From Microvelia longipes (taxonomy: Eukaryota; Arthropoda; Insecta; Hemiptera; Veliidae), in assembly GCA_018340805.1 (NCBI GenBank), contig JACMZG010001913.1, forward strand, positions 18,907,430-18,971,429: DNA of 64,000 nt. Reading direction: 5' to 3'. Made by a program: the position numbers and the translations under genes. Positions 39,494 through 51,194 of this stretch are shown piece by piece. Under the pieces are notes generated by a model, which was not told the origin of the DNA, did no database searches, and saw only the letters and a list, made by a program, of their open reading frames with translations. How positions within the stretch are numbered: position 1 is the stretch's first letter; each line of letters starts with the position of its first letter.

Positions 39494-39690
39494 TGACTAT
39501 AAAGGTATATCTTACTAGAGGAAGCATTGACTATGTCAATATATTAAAAGGCCTTAAACGTCTTTTTAGTGCTCTGTGTAACCTCATTGAAACCTTTTCT
39601 AAGAGTGATTTAAGGTTATGATAAATTAATTTTCGTCAGCTTTTCTCACATTGTTTTTGTTCAGTATTATAAACGTTCTTCTTCATAAAA
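39494..39690 (-). mobile_element. hAT-like MITE (family 1), truncated copy
   Basis: On the minus strand it contains the right half: GTTACACAGAGCAC, TTTCAATGAGG, CAATGTGAGAAAAGC, with an end near 39494 resembling CTAGTAAGATATACCTTTATAG. A family 2 element begins directly at its broken side. Confidence 0.75.
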
Positions 39691-39699
39691 TACTGTAAT

Positions 39700-40315
39700 T
39701 TTTACTTTTTCAAAAAAATAAATATCAGAATGTCACCGGAGGAATTATCAGTTTCAGGTGTTTTTAAGGCCTCCTAGGTGGTTTTCATAAAGTTATCCGT
39801 CTGTTATCATCGTTGGTCCCAGAGAGTCGAGACTTTGTAAAAAATCAGTCTATAGGTTTGTTCTGCTATCGGCAAAATATTTTTATGACGTCATTAACCT
39901 ACAATAGTGACTCAGCAAAAATTTCGAAAAATCATAAAACGAGGAAAAATGTTGCGACCTAATTGAGATTTAGCACGCATGTAGTTATGTATAATACTAA
40001 CATATGTGCCAAGTTTTATTTCATTATTAGTTCAATTTTTACTGTATGGGTTTATTAAAACGCAATTAAGTTGAAATTTGGTACAAGAGTTCACTAAAAT
40101 TTGTTTTATTACGACAAGTACATCCATGATATTTGTTGGAACATAAAAGTTAAGATGCATCAAGCGTGGTCTGTGGCTGGATGGGTGACAGCTGATAATG
40201 GAACGGATGTAATTACTATATGGAGACGAGCAAAGCGAGTCAGTTGAGGTGTTGCTGTATAAATTTAATTACTCGTATATTTTGAGGACGAGCGAAGCGA
40301 GACCATTAAGAGTAA
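39700..40315 (+). mobile_element. Family 2 element, copy e, with 5S-like module and tail
   Basis: The most informative copy. Order: head (about 39705), ATGTCACCGGA (39731), TGTTATCATCGTTGG, GTCGAGACTTTGTAAAAAA, ATGACGTCATTAACC (39884), ACATATGTGCCAAGTTTTAT, GACAAGTACATCCATGAT, then a 5S rRNA-like segment (40146-40195), then the tail with GAGACGAGCAAAGCGAGTC (40222) and GAGGACGAGCGAAGCGAGAC (40282). Confidence 0.85.
40146..40195 (+). other. 5S rRNA-derived segment
   Basis: AAAGTTAAGATGCATCAAGC followed by GTGGTCTGTGGCTGG and ATGGGTGACAGCTG aligns with the 3' half of animal 5S rRNA (AAGTTAAGCAACGTCG, GGTTAGTACTTGGATGGG, TGACCGCC from memory of the conserved gene). It spans the internal Pol III promoter (box A, intermediate element, box C). 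It is not a complete 5S gene. Related segments, in reverse orientation, lie at 29580-29640, 41617-41680 and 57502-57559. Confidence 0.8.
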
Positions 40316-41382
40316 ATCAATTTTTGATAAACGCAATATATTTTCTTGGGAAATCCTAGATTTTTGATAACTTATTTAAATTTATAGTGACATTTGGGGA
40401 AACCGTCTCTGTTGATTCCTTTCGTGGTGTCAATTATTTAAGGTATGGGTTCACATTCATTAAAATCACTTAAATATTAAAATCTTTCTATCGACATTGG
40501 TGTTGCGATTATTGTTTTAATATTTTAATTGAACAATTTAAAGTTAAAATTGATCAATTACTTTCTGGCATATCTAACCATGATTGGTGTGTTATTGTCT
40601 TTTAGAACTGCCTTTGTGGATCAAATACATCAAATAATAATAGCAGAACAGTATAAATTATTATTTATTTTTATGTATATATGTATGAAATATACATATA
40701 TATTTTATAAAGTATATAAAATGACATTTACTTATGAAGTATGCCTATATATTTTATAAAGTATGTAAAATGACATTTACGCCTTACATCTCGCCCCACC
40801 ACTGGGATTATCGAGTTTAATAACATCTTGTCGAGTCGTAAGGTAGAATGGCTGGGATATCCTTCGTATTCTTTACTTCACTTGAAGATATTGAACTCTC
40901 GAGCTTTTATAAGAAGTTGGTAGGATTTTTTTTTGTTGTTCGTTTTCTAATTAAAGAAGACTGAAGATCGGCCATATTGTCAGGACTCCCCCTACTTGCC
41001 ATCCTTTCTATACAAGGAACCGTTTCTCTTTTCTTATTTCAAGATTTAGAACGATCCTTTTTTTTGTGAGATAAATGAAAATCCTCTGCTTTTATAATGT
41101 TTATGACAAAAATATACAAAACCATCGTTTTAAAGCATCTTTTGGTTGCGATTTGAAACTCATTTACTGGAGGCTCTACAAATAAAAAATGTATTCGTAG
41201 AGTCGTACGAATAAATAATTAAACAAAACAATTAATAAAATTATTAAGTGATAATAAATAAAAATTTTTTTAACGTATTTTGACCACTTCGAGTCATAAA
41301 CTAAATATACGTTATGACTATTTTATCTGCCTATAAATTAATTAGTTTATGGTGTAGAGAATTAAGCCTAATGTATAATTTG
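40316..41382. other. AT-rich stretch, no gene
   Basis: A small direct repeat (ATATATTTTATAAAGTAT and AAAATGACATTTAC) occurs twice at 40695-40775. The overlapping 76-codon frame is not recognisable. Confidence 0.45.
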
Positions 41383-41467
41383 ATGTAGCATTGCATTTTG
41401 CTTGTTACATTTCCTTGGTGTCTCTCGCACAATTATATTGTGTGAATTAAGCCTAACTTATAGTTTG
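41359..41467 (+). repeat. Half hairpin element between 25-bp direct repeats
   Basis: TGTAGCATTGCATTTTGCTT...CTCTCGCACAATTATATTG (41384-41440) equals one arm of the hairpin at 42.6 kb. It is flanked by GAATTAAGCCTAATGTATAA and GAATTAAGCCTAACTTATAG, a diverged direct repeat of about 25 bp. Confidence 0.75.
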
Positions 41468-41529
41468 AAATTTTTTTTCTTTAAATCAGGTACTGAGTTA
41501 ACTCGGGACTTTTTTTTTCTCACAATATC

Positions 41530-41965
41530 GCATTCGCTTGTCCTCATAATATGGAAGTAATTGCAATACTTCTTCTGCGTCGCTTCGCTCGGTCTCTGTA
41601 AAAAAACATTTTTTATCCCCAGCAGTCACTCATTCCTGGTACTGACCTTGCTCAATGCTGCTTAACTTTTATGATCCAACAAAACCGTAGATTATGACGT
41701 GTTCAAACAAAACGTTGTACCCTTATCTTATTACGTAAAGAGATACTCTTGTACTAATTGCGTTAATCGATTTTTGATAGAATTTTTTAAGGTTTATAAA
41801 GAACGTATTGATGTCATTCGATAAAAATTGAAGTAATGCTGATAATGAGATGCGTCTTGGCATATGTTGTTCTTTAATATGATAACGTGTATGCCTAATT
41901 TCAAATCGATCCAAATATTTTTCCGTGTTAAATGAATTTTTGCTGAGTCATTAATAAGGGTTGAT
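41530..41965 (-). mobile_element. Family 2 element, copy f, with 5S-like module
   Basis: The minus strand reads body (GACTCAGCAAAAATTC), TTGGATCATAAAAGTTAAGC (5S-like, complement of 41617-41680, including GGTCAGTACCAGGAATGAG), then tail GAGACCGAGCGAAGCGACGC. The head part is missing. It lies head-to-head with copy g. Confidence 0.8.
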
Positions 41966-42011
41966 AAAGGCATAAAGGTTTTTTTTTTTATAAATAGCCC
42001 AACTTAATTTA

Positions 42012-42480
42012 AAACTTGATTTTTACTTTTCCTCATTTATACCGTAGGTGTATAAAAAATTATTGTGTTTGCGAAAAAATCCGAAACGGGGATGTCACCG
42101 GAATTATCCGTTTTAGGTGTTTTAAGACCTCCTGAGTAGTTTTTCGAATTTGCCTATCTATATGTGTGTGTCTGTTATCATCGTAGCTCCCTGATATTTA
42201 TGCTCCTTGTGTATTTGTTCTAGAGAGTTGAAACTTTGTACAAAATTCAGTCTATAGATGTAGTTGTGTTTTTCGGAAAATGATTTTTTTATGACGTCAT
42301 TGACCAACAATGACGTGGAAAAATGTTGCGATTTATTTGAGATTTGGCTCGCATGTAACATTGTATACATGTATACAGATACGCATGTTATACATAACCA
42401 TGTATAAGACTAACATATTTGCCAAGTTTAATCTCATTATCAGCATTGGTTCAAATCGAATGAATCAAAAGGGATAATTT
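42012..42480 (+). mobile_element. Family 2 element, copy g
   Basis: Head CTTTTCCTCATTTATACCG (42032), ATGTCACCGGAATTATCCG, TGTTATCATCGTAGCTCC, GAGTTGAAACTTTGTACAAA, ATGACGTCATTGACC and AAGACTAACATATTTGCCAA. It stops before the 5S-like module. The 70-codon minus frame is the repeat itself. Confidence 0.85.
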
Positions 42481-42514
42481 AGATGAAATCCCAGTTTCGT
42501 ATAAAGCACAATAC

Positions 42515-42690
42515 TTTTATCATTTGATACTACCGAGTTTTGCAAAACATGAATAGTTGACCCAATATAATTGTGCGAGAGACACATAGGAATTGTAACA
42601 AGCAAAATGCAATGCTACAACTGAGATGTAGCATTGAATCTTTGCTTGTTACATTTCCTAGGTGTCTCTCGCACAATTATATTGTGTCAC
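42515..42690. mobile_element. Fold-back hairpin element (family 3)
   Basis: After TATCATTTGATACTACCGAG (about 42519), the sequence from 42563 to 42619 is the near-exact reverse complement of 42627-42684, giving a stem of about 57 bp with a 7-base loop. The stem contains TTGTGCGAGAGACAC and TGTAACAAGCAAA. Relatives lie at 27841, 41384, 46000 and 54735. No coding capacity. Confidence 0.85.
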
Positions 42691-45204
42691 ACTACTTTTC
42701 CTATGTACTAACGGTATAAATGCGGAAAAATACTAAAAATGGTTTAGCGCAGTTCAATTAATTTTAAAAATGTTTCATTATGTTAGTCACGTATAAACAT
42801 CATTTTTTCTTCGAAGAAGAGTCTAAATAATGATCATATTCAATCAGCTCTATTTATTAATTTTAGTTTGCTAAATTGTTTTAAGTGACTAAATAATTAT
42901 TTAATTGCCTTATTATTTTTTGGGGAATTCGTAATATAAGATGTTTATAAGTACATTATATATTTTTTCTCCTCCCTCTACTTGAATTTTAAGTTTTAAA
43001 GCTTATTTCACTTTAAACCTTAAAAAACTTGAATTTTATTCCTTTAAATTAATTTAAATTGAATGTGTTAAAGTTGTGACTTTTTATCAATATATAAATA
43101 AATATTAAATATGTTTTAATCTAAGTATATTTGGCTAAATTATTGCTAAGTAAATAAGTTTTTTGATAGAAATTATTAATTATTGGACCGTGTGCATAGT
43201 GACCATATAATCCATATAATTCCGACAAAAATAATTTTATATATTAAATTATAAAATTTAAATATGTATAACACTTCAACTTTTGTTAATAGACAGACAT
43301 TCTTTTATTGACTAACTTTTATTAGCTTTCACCTTTTGGAAATTGGTTTTATTATTTTATTGCCTAATTAGGTTATAAAGAAACGATATCAGAATGAAAA
43401 CTTTTGTTTTTAAGATCATAAAAAATTATAACCTTAAATAGGTTATTATAACGTGATATAATTGAATTAGTGTTTATTACAATTTTTGTCGACTCTTAAA
43501 AATAAATATGTAAGACAAGTTAATATTTTTTTAACCAAGAAGTTTAACATAGAACCAGGTCAAGGTGAATATTAAGAAGTTAATTAGACATAGAGATGGC
43601 AAATTGTTTTTTTAACACTGCGTTAAAAAAAACATTGTTAAACAATCTATTAATACTTAACGGCTTTTGACTTGGTGTCGTAGCGAAATTGATTCTACTT
43701 CTATTAGCGATTGATTTACGAATGTTTTTTAATTTTCGCGATTTCCCAAAAGAATAAGCTCCATAAAAGTTATATTTACTGTTTATTATGTAGTGTAAAA
43801 ATAGTACCAATTTTTTAAGTTACCTTTCACGATTTGTTTACTTGCATGACTTGAAAAACTGGGTAAGAAACAAAGACAATAAAATCTGTTTTTTTTCTCT
43901 GCCGGTGTTGAATTCATTTTGGTGCGGATAGAATAATATTCTTGTGTTATTAATATTAAACCTGCTATTAAAAAAAGTCCTTGCCAAAGGCGCGAAAAAC
44001 CTGTTAGTGTAACAACGTCGCCACTTCGTTAGAAATCCAAATATCAGGACTTCGTCTACGTAATAATATTTATAAACCATTCGGAAAGATTTACAGAACC
44101 ATATAGGACTTAAAATTTGTAAATTTTTTCAGAATTTTCACAAATAGAATAGTAATAATAATTTAAAACTTTTGTTGAGTCAGCATATTGTCTAGCCCTG
44201 GAGAAAATCACCAGATTGATGGTTATATTAGTAAATCCTATGACAAATGGTTAATAAATAGCATTACGTAGAGAATCTCCTCTTGGCTCCTGGGCTGTAT
44301 AATTCTTATAATTAAAAAAAAATCATTGAATATAGTCATTTTTTTAGTAACCCAATTGTTTATAGAATCAAGTAGATTTCTTTTAATTTTACTACTGTAT
44401 TATAGAATAATAAAAAAAATCTTCCTTTGATAAAATTCGCTTATAAGATTTGTGGGATGTTTACTTTATAGAGTACAGTTCCCTTTCTTGTAGTTTTATT
44501 TTTATAACTTAACAACATTTAGTTGAAGTATTGTAATTTGAAATCTTTATAGTGTATACAGGAAAACCTTGGCGAATTTTCCTTTAAAAATTCGCTTAAA
44601 GGATTGGTGGGTTGTTGACTTTTTTAAGTTCAGTAGAATTCTCGTCTTGTACTTTTAAAATGTAGTTACTTTTTGAAACTTTAAAACATCATAGTATACA
44701 GAAAAATTCTCATGGTGTTGCTTATAAAACTTGATATAGTACACTACCTCAATTAGTCAAATTAAGTGGCTTATATTAGTAATTTATTTTAAATTGAAAC
44801 GTGTATAGTCGATGTCAAGATGGCGCTTTTATACTGTTAAAACTTTTCGTTTCATATTATAAATGGCGTACCAACACGTGACCTCATGACGACTACTAGC
44901 GCACTCTACTTAATTTAGTTTTTCATGATATTGTAATTGTAGACGAGTGAGATGACAATATTATGCTTATGTTAATGTCGTAGCCTTGAGATTTAATAAA
45001 TTCTTACGAGTTATATTATTGATTTAAAGTTGTGAATGTTCTTTTTGCTTATTCTATCTTGTGTTACTATAGGGTTTAAATTTAATTTTGTATTTTTTTA
45101 TTTGTTGTTCTTTTAGGAATTTTTATTTAGCGTAAGTTGCAAAAATATTGAAATTTTAAAATAAATGGACAAAATGTATGCTACTCTTACTCATTACGAT
45201 CTAA
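42691..45204. other. AT-rich stretch, no gene
   Basis: Two minus-strand frames of 76 and 80 codons (43580-44080) resemble nothing known. CAAGATGGCGC lies at 44816-44826. No repeats stand out. Confidence 0.45.
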
Positions 45205-45860
45205 AATTTGCAACAATATTATGTTATCGATTTATTTTTAATTAAATCAATTTAGTTTCAGGTTAACATAGTCAACTTAGTTTATTTAACTCTAGTTAAA
45301 TTTTACAAAAACCTATTATATTATTGATTTATTTCTAATTAATATAATTTAGTTGTAGGTTAACATAGTCAACTTAGTTTATTTAAATCTAGTTAATTTT
45401 ACAAAAACTATTATATTATTGATTTATTTTCTAATTAAATTAATTTAGTTGTAGGTTAAACATAGTCAACTTAGTTTATTTAAATCTAGTTAAATTTTAC
45501 AAAAACTATTTATTGATTTATTTCTAATTAAAATTAATTTAGTTGTAGGTTAACATAGTCAACTTAGTTTATTTAAATCTAGTAAATTTTACAAAAACTA
45601 TTATATTATTGATTTATTCTAATTAAATTAATTTAGTTGTAGGTTAACATAGTCAACATCTAGTTAAATTTTCTTTCTTAGTTAGTAGAATTTACAAAAA
45701 CTATTATATTATTGATTTATTTCTAATTAAATTAATTTAGTTGTAGGTTAACATAGTCAACTTAGTTTATTTAAATCTAGTTAAATTTTACAAAAACTAT
45801 TATATTATTGATTTATTTTTCATTAAATTAATTTAGTTGCAGATTAAAATAGTCTATGTT
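45205..45860. repeat. Minisatellite, about 96-bp unit, 7 copies
   Basis: The unit contains TTATTGATTTATTTCTAATT, AATTTAGTTGTAGGTTAACA, TAGTCAACTTAGTTTATTTA and AATTTTACAAAAACTATTAT. One copy near 45650 has a partial internal deletion and rearrangement. Confidence 0.94.
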
Positions 45861-46136
45861 AATAAATAAATAAAAATAGATTTATTTTATTTATTGATTT
45901 ATTTATTATTTATTCATTAAAATCAATTTAGTTAATGGTTAACTTGATGAAATTAGGTTGCTTTCTTTTAGCAATCATCCTTTCCATGCAAAACACTTAT
46001 GATATTATCAAGTTTTGCGAAACGTTAATTGTTGACTCCCTTGTGATTGTGAAAGGACACTTAAATCAAACATTACTTGAATGCTGATTTATTGGCCCTA
46101 GGCCCTTTTTAGAGGTCTGTTTTTTTGCATTTGTCA

Positions 46137-46172
46137 TTAATTTATTTTCTTTTTTTGTTGCAGGTAAGATCA
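46137..46172 (+). promoter_or_regulatory. Fused 3'/5' splice-site motif (candidate recursive splice site 2)
   Basis: A pyrimidine tract (TTTATTTTCTTTTTTTGTTG) runs into CAG ending at 46163, followed directly by GTAAGATCAC. A branch-point-like CATTAATTT lies about 30 nt upstream. Same architecture and same strand as the motif at 20410. Confidence 0.6.
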
Positions 46173-46429
46173 CGTGTTAAGCTAAACATACTAAACCATG
46201 ATTAATGTTGTAAGTTAACCATGATCATTTTTAATTGTATTTTGAGTATTTTTCTGATTTTAATTCGAATGATTAAAATTCGATGATTTTAAATCGAATG
46301 TGTGTTGTGTTGATTTATTTTATTTCAACTATCTGAGGCTATGGCTTTACTATTCGTGAAGACTATTTATTTCACCCATTTCATTATTGTGAAAGGCTAA
46401 ATTTATATTTTAGGTTAATTTCCCTATAG

Positions 46430-46597
46430 TTTTGCTCTACATCTATACTACATTCATCTATAGTATAGTTTAGCACTACATCTATACTACATTCATCTAT
46501 AGTATAGTTTAGCACTACATCTATACTACATTCATCTATAGTATAGTTTAGCACTGCATCTATATTACATTCATCTATACTGGTATAGATGAATGTA
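46430..46597. repeat. Minisatellite, 40-bp unit, ending in a perfect hairpin
   Basis: About 3.7 copies of a unit containing TAGCACTACATCTATACTAC and ATTCATCTATAGTATAGTTT. The last copy ends in a 15-bp perfect inverted repeat, TACATTCATCTATAC (46566-46580) and its complement (46583-46597), with a TG loop. Confidence 0.92.
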
Positions 46598-47164
46598 AAA
46601 ATTGCAATATGGCGTTACCTGAAACCCGATTAAGTAAGCAACGCACATAAAAGTGTTGTTTTTTAAAAAAAACCCCAAGTTACAGGTACAGTCGGTTACC
46701 TACTATAACTACCCTCTAATGCAGGTGTTTAAGAGTTCAACCATAGTTTTTATTATTTCCAACATAATTCATCGTTATTACTTACTTACTCTAGCTTCAC
46801 TGTCTTTTATAAGTTTACTTTAATGTTTATTCAGAGAGTAAATTGTAGAGTACTTATACAAAGAGTACTTTATTACCAAGAGTTAAAAGTGTGCATTATT
46901 GCTTATCCTCGTGAAGCACTTGCAAAGTAAGTTGTCTAAAAAAAAATATTAAAACAATTCAGGTAAATATTATTTGTACTTTTCGGTGACTCAAACTCGT
47001 TCTGGAAAAAGAAAAATTTAATTTATAAAGCAGTACTCGTTTCTAGACAGTGAACAAACTGTTTTAATCTAAGGGTCACCCATTCAACGACTGTTTACAC
47101 AGGTGTTGTTAGCACAAGTAGACCTATATCTTAACTTTTGTGCCATTTTAAACTTTAAACTTGA
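46598..47164. other. AT-rich stretch, no gene
   Basis: Nothing recognised. Confidence 0.45.
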
Positions 47165-47345
47165 AAGCACGCGGACTCTGGGAGCTACGATACTAACCGA
47201 CACACACTCACTCACTTACCGCATAGGACCGCATAGGAGATTTTTTAAAACATTTACAACCATTAATTCCGGTGAAATGTAAGTTTCGGAGTTTTTGTGC
47301 AAACAAAATACTTTTCCTATATGTATGTTTGTCGAAATAAGGCAC
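47165..47345 (-). mobile_element. Family 2 element, copy h, head fragment
   Basis: GGGAGCTACGATACTAACCG (47180) and ACAAACAAAATACTTTTCCT read as the reverse complement of the family 2 head region. The remainder is absent. Confidence 0.65.
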
Positions 47346-48484
47346 TATAAATAAAACTACAAATTCTTCCTGTTTCATTCTTCTCTTTCTTTGATTGTCC
47401 TTTTAAAAGTTAAAGTTTTATCAGACTTCCTTTCTCTTTCCTCACTCCATATTACTTTCATTACTTCATGTTTTTATAGATACATGATAAACTAATGTTA
47501 TTACTAAGGAGTATGTATAGTTATGTAGAAGTAGGTATATATTGCTTATAAACAATAATACTAAAACAAGTATTTAGTAAAGTCTACTTGTAAGTGATCT
47601 GCTGCTTCTCATATCAAGTTTTACGAGGTACGCAGGCACAGGTACGCCAGGTATAAACTGGTTTTATCAGAAACATCTGCTAACCTGATATTTAACAGGC
47701 AGTGGTCATGTGACCCAGGTCTCGTCTCCCTTTCCTTCTTTCTTATTAAACGTAAAAATCCTGCTCTTCAAAAGATTTTTTCTCCAGTTTTACAAATCTG
47801 TTATAAGTTTTCAATTGATCATTATCAATTGAAAACTTTCTTTATCCGTGTTTACGCATTTTCTTACATTATTATATCTGTTAATTATTGAAAAATATGA
47901 AATCGTCTTTGAAATAAATAGAACTGAAAAATAAAATAATATAATGTTAAATTTTTATGCTGGATAGTAATTTCATGTGCGATAAATTAAGCTCTTAAGG
48001 CTGTGTTACCCGTACATTTTTTCGAATTCCACAAATTGCTCTATCACTAATTGTGCACAAAATTTCAATTTTTTTTACGGAAAACGTGGAATTTTGCCCT
48101 CAACAATCATTCTGATGAGTCTAGCATCTTCAAATTTCCGATACCGTGCTTAAACACTCACATTTTGCTCTTTTTTTTAATATTTAACGAGACATATGTA
48201 GGTTTTAATATGTGGTAAACTAAATTTGATGCGATTCTTATGAAACTTCCTGTGGTCTTTATTTGTGGAATAAAAAATAATTTTTGTGTGACAAGAATAA
48301 AGATATGTTACGTCACAAGGTCAATAGGCAAACATTATGAAGTAAAAATATGATAAGATAACAAACTTGATGATTCAAGGTCAATTTAAAAATTAAATAC
48401 GAGTTATAATCTAAATTATTTTATTTTATTATCTTGATCGAATTTTCATATAAAATTGCGCACATGAAGTTGTTTTATTATAAT
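47346..48484. other. AT-rich stretch with a perfect hairpin
   Basis: GTTTTCAATTGAT (47807-47819) and ATCAATTGAAAAC (47824-47836) are a perfect 13-bp inverted repeat with a CATT loop. No gene is recognised. Confidence 0.5.
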
Positions 48485-48624
48485 AAAAGTGGAAGGGTTA
48501 CCTTTACTCGCAGAGAAGGTTTCAATAAGGCTACACATATCCCCATGAGAGCCCCAAATTAATGTTTTAAATCTATCAATATATTGAGATAGACTATGTC
48601 CTCTCTAGTAATACATGTCTATGC
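48485..48624 (+). mobile_element. hAT-like MITE (family 1), right-half fragment
   Basis: GAAGGTTTCAATAAGGCTAC, GAGAGCCCCAAATTAATGTT and the end CTAGTAATACATGTCTATG at 48624. The left half is not recognisable. Confidence 0.75.
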
Positions 48625-49970
48625 TGTAGGCTCATTGTAACTGTATGCCATCGAAATAAATAACGAACAAAAGTTTATTTTAACTCTGCAAATTTCAAAA
48701 ACATTTTTCATCTTCCATACTTTTGGGATGCTAAATCAAATAAATGGATTCATGAAGCAATTCGAACAACTTGTTGAACTATTCGAACGAATGCTAGTCT
48801 AAAGGAGGCCAGAAGTTATAATGTCGCTTCCGTTTTAGCCGTTAAGTATTTAACTTGATAAACTGTCAAAGTATCGATATTGTTTAAGGTATTTTCGCTA
48901 ATTTGTATTAAATCATTTTTACATTTTATTTGGTGTTCTTAATATTTCATTACGAAGCGGTTTAAAAATAGTTTAATTTTTTAGGGATGTCAATCTGTGA
49001 TGTTGCTGGGAGTGGTCATACATGACACATGAATAAAAACTTGTAATATTAATAAATACAAGAAAGAATGAAACATGGCTGCCTCGTGAGGTTGAAGCGG
49101 GGATAGTTGCGTCTCAGGACAACGCAATGTTTTATCAAATCCAATTGCCTGTTGTAACAATCGATACTATGTACTCGGATCAACGTCATGTGACCCCGAC
49201 CTCCTCGTTAATCAAACTTTATAGACATTTTACTAACAGTTAAACCTCTTTTTTGGACTTTTTTCAAAATTTGAAAAAAGTCTAAATTTTTTTTGCTATT
49301 TAAGATGTTAGAATTAAAACTTGTTACTAATTATCTAAAAGTATGTAGAATCCATTTGAAAGAACCAGGTATAAGCTTTCGAATGTCACCAAAATAAAAT
49401 TTTATCCCCACCAGACTTTTAGATACAATTTTACAAAAATCGCATTTTTTGTCAAATTAAATTTGTTTCTGCGGCTACATGGCTGCGCCAAAATAGCCAA
49501 AAAATAGCTTTCTTCTTTTTTTCTATGGTGCCTACCAATCACCCAAATTTTATTGAAATTGGTCACATCAAGTCCAAAAATGAAAAATTTTGTGTTAATT
49601 GGAAAAGACATGGAAGGACCCTTTTGACGTTTTTAACTTCTTTTTACTTACTACTTATTTTTTTTCTCTTAAAAATAACTCCATTTTTACACTAACATCG
49701 AAATACTAAGACATTATTAATGTATGTTTTATGATAAAATTATTATGTTAACTTAATTTTTATTGTTAATTATTATAAATGTCACTTATTATATACTTTT
49801 TTATATTTTTACGCAAAATAAAAGAGACCAAAATCAACTTTTTGATCATATTAAAAAAGAATAAAATTAAGTAATTTTTTGATCTCTTATAATAAAGTAT
49901 AAAAGTATAAAATGAGATTTCAAGTAAAAAAACGGAATTAAAATTTAATATACTGGATCAACAGTACTTA
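48625..49970. other. AT-rich stretch with a 27-bp palindrome
   Basis: GACTTTTTTCAAAATTTGAA...AAAAGTC at 49256-49282 is perfectly self-complementary. The 69-codon minus-strand frame at 49402-49611 is not recognised. No gene. Confidence 0.45.
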
Positions 49971-49973
49971 CTA

Positions 49974-50033
49974 ATACCTCAGTCAGCATTTAGCTTTGGA
50001 TCTTAAGGTTGGTGGTTCGAATCTCAACGAGAG
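49974..50033 (+). other. tRNA-like head (Lys-like), degenerate
   Basis: ACCTCAGTCAGCATTTAGC resembles a tRNA D-arm/box A, TTTGGATCTTAAGGTT an anticodon arm with CTT in loop position, and GGTTCGAATCTC (50014-50025) a T-arm/box B, at normal tRNA spacing. An acceptor stem is not clear, and the piece is directly continuous with a family 2 head, so I read it as a SINE head rather than a tRNA gene. Confidence 0.6.
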
Positions 50034-50034
50034 T

Positions 50035-50485
50035 ATTTACATTTTACTTTTCCTCATTTATTCGGCAAGTTAGAGGAAAGTAATGTGTTTGCACAAAAAT
50101 CTTTCTAAACTGAAACCACCTAAACCGTTTTAGATGGAGTTTACTAAGTTGTCTGTCTGATATAATCGTATTTGTGCCATAAATATAATCGTATTTATGC
50201 CATAAATATAATCGTATCTGTGCCCTTTTGTTTATGCTTAAATATGCTTTGTACAAAAATACATCCTTGGAACTATTTGCGTTTTTCGGGAAATATATTT
50301 TCTATGACGTCATTAAATTAATTATTAATTTCATGACTTGTCACAAATGTATTAAACACAGAAAAATGAACAGATCGGATTTGGCACATATTTAGTCCAA
50401 CATAAGACCAACAAATGTGCCAAGTTTCATCTTATTGTCAGCTCTATATTTTATCCAATATATTTGCATTTACTAAAAAATCATT
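50035..50485 (+). mobile_element. Family 2 element, copy i, preceded by a tRNA-like head
   Basis: TTTTACTTTTCCTCATTTAT at 50042, TTTTCGGGAAATAT, ATGACGTCATTAAATT (50304) and AATGTGCCAAGTTTCATCTT. A triplicated ATAATCGTATTTGTGCCATA segment (50160-50225) interrupts the head region. Confidence 0.8.
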
Positions 50486-51194
50486 TAAAATCAGTGAATC
50501 ATCTACATATACTTAGTAACAAGGTCTTTATGTTCCTTGAAACGTTTCCAAATTCGAAAATATCTACTTTAACTTGATTTTCACCGTTTTAAACATTAAG
50601 AAGTACTTAATGTACTTACCAACAGGCTCGATATTTTGTTTATAACCTGACGGTAAGATGGATTCAGAGGGGTTACTAGTTATCCAAGTGGGTAGGTTGG
50701 TGGTTGACAGTTTATTTCCATAGAGGGTATTATTGAACTTCCCAGGTTTAGTTACTAGCTCTGCGATTAAAACTTAAACGTATGACGCGGCTATAAAATA
50801 TAAGCCAATGATTATAAATTATTTAAGCGTAGAACAATCTACCTGTATTGTGTTCGTGTGTCAGAGTCAGTTGTCGTTGAAACTTGGTTTGTCTGGAATA
50901 ATTACGTGTTTGTGACATAGTAATAATATGGCCTTGACTATCATTAAAGTGAGATATTCTTGAATATTCTTAAATTCAAATAAACCATGATTCCAATGTA
51001 CACATTTATTTCTCACTTATTGAACTGTTCTTGTCTTTTGAGCGAATTTGCTATAGAAAATTACGTTATGAGGTAGGTCGCTGAGACGGAGTGGAAGCGG
51101 AGGGGGATGGTTTCGATTTGGGATCCTGATTCCAAATTTAACAAATTTATCCTATTATACCTTTGGGGAAAACAAATATAATGTTGAAGCACTT
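50486..51194. other. Non-coding stretch, no gene
   Basis: Nothing recognised. Confidence 0.45.

Noticed and set aside
40146..40195. Functional 5S rRNA gene
   Set aside because: Only the 3' half is present, it is diverged, and it sits inside a dispersed element.
46970..46985. Additional fused splice motif TTCAG|GTAAAT
   Set aside because: It lacks a pyrimidine tract and has a poor donor sequence; not comparable with the sites at 20410 and 46163.
49974..50033. Functional tRNA-Lys gene
   Set aside because: No convincing acceptor stem, and the sequence continues without a terminator into a mobile-element body.
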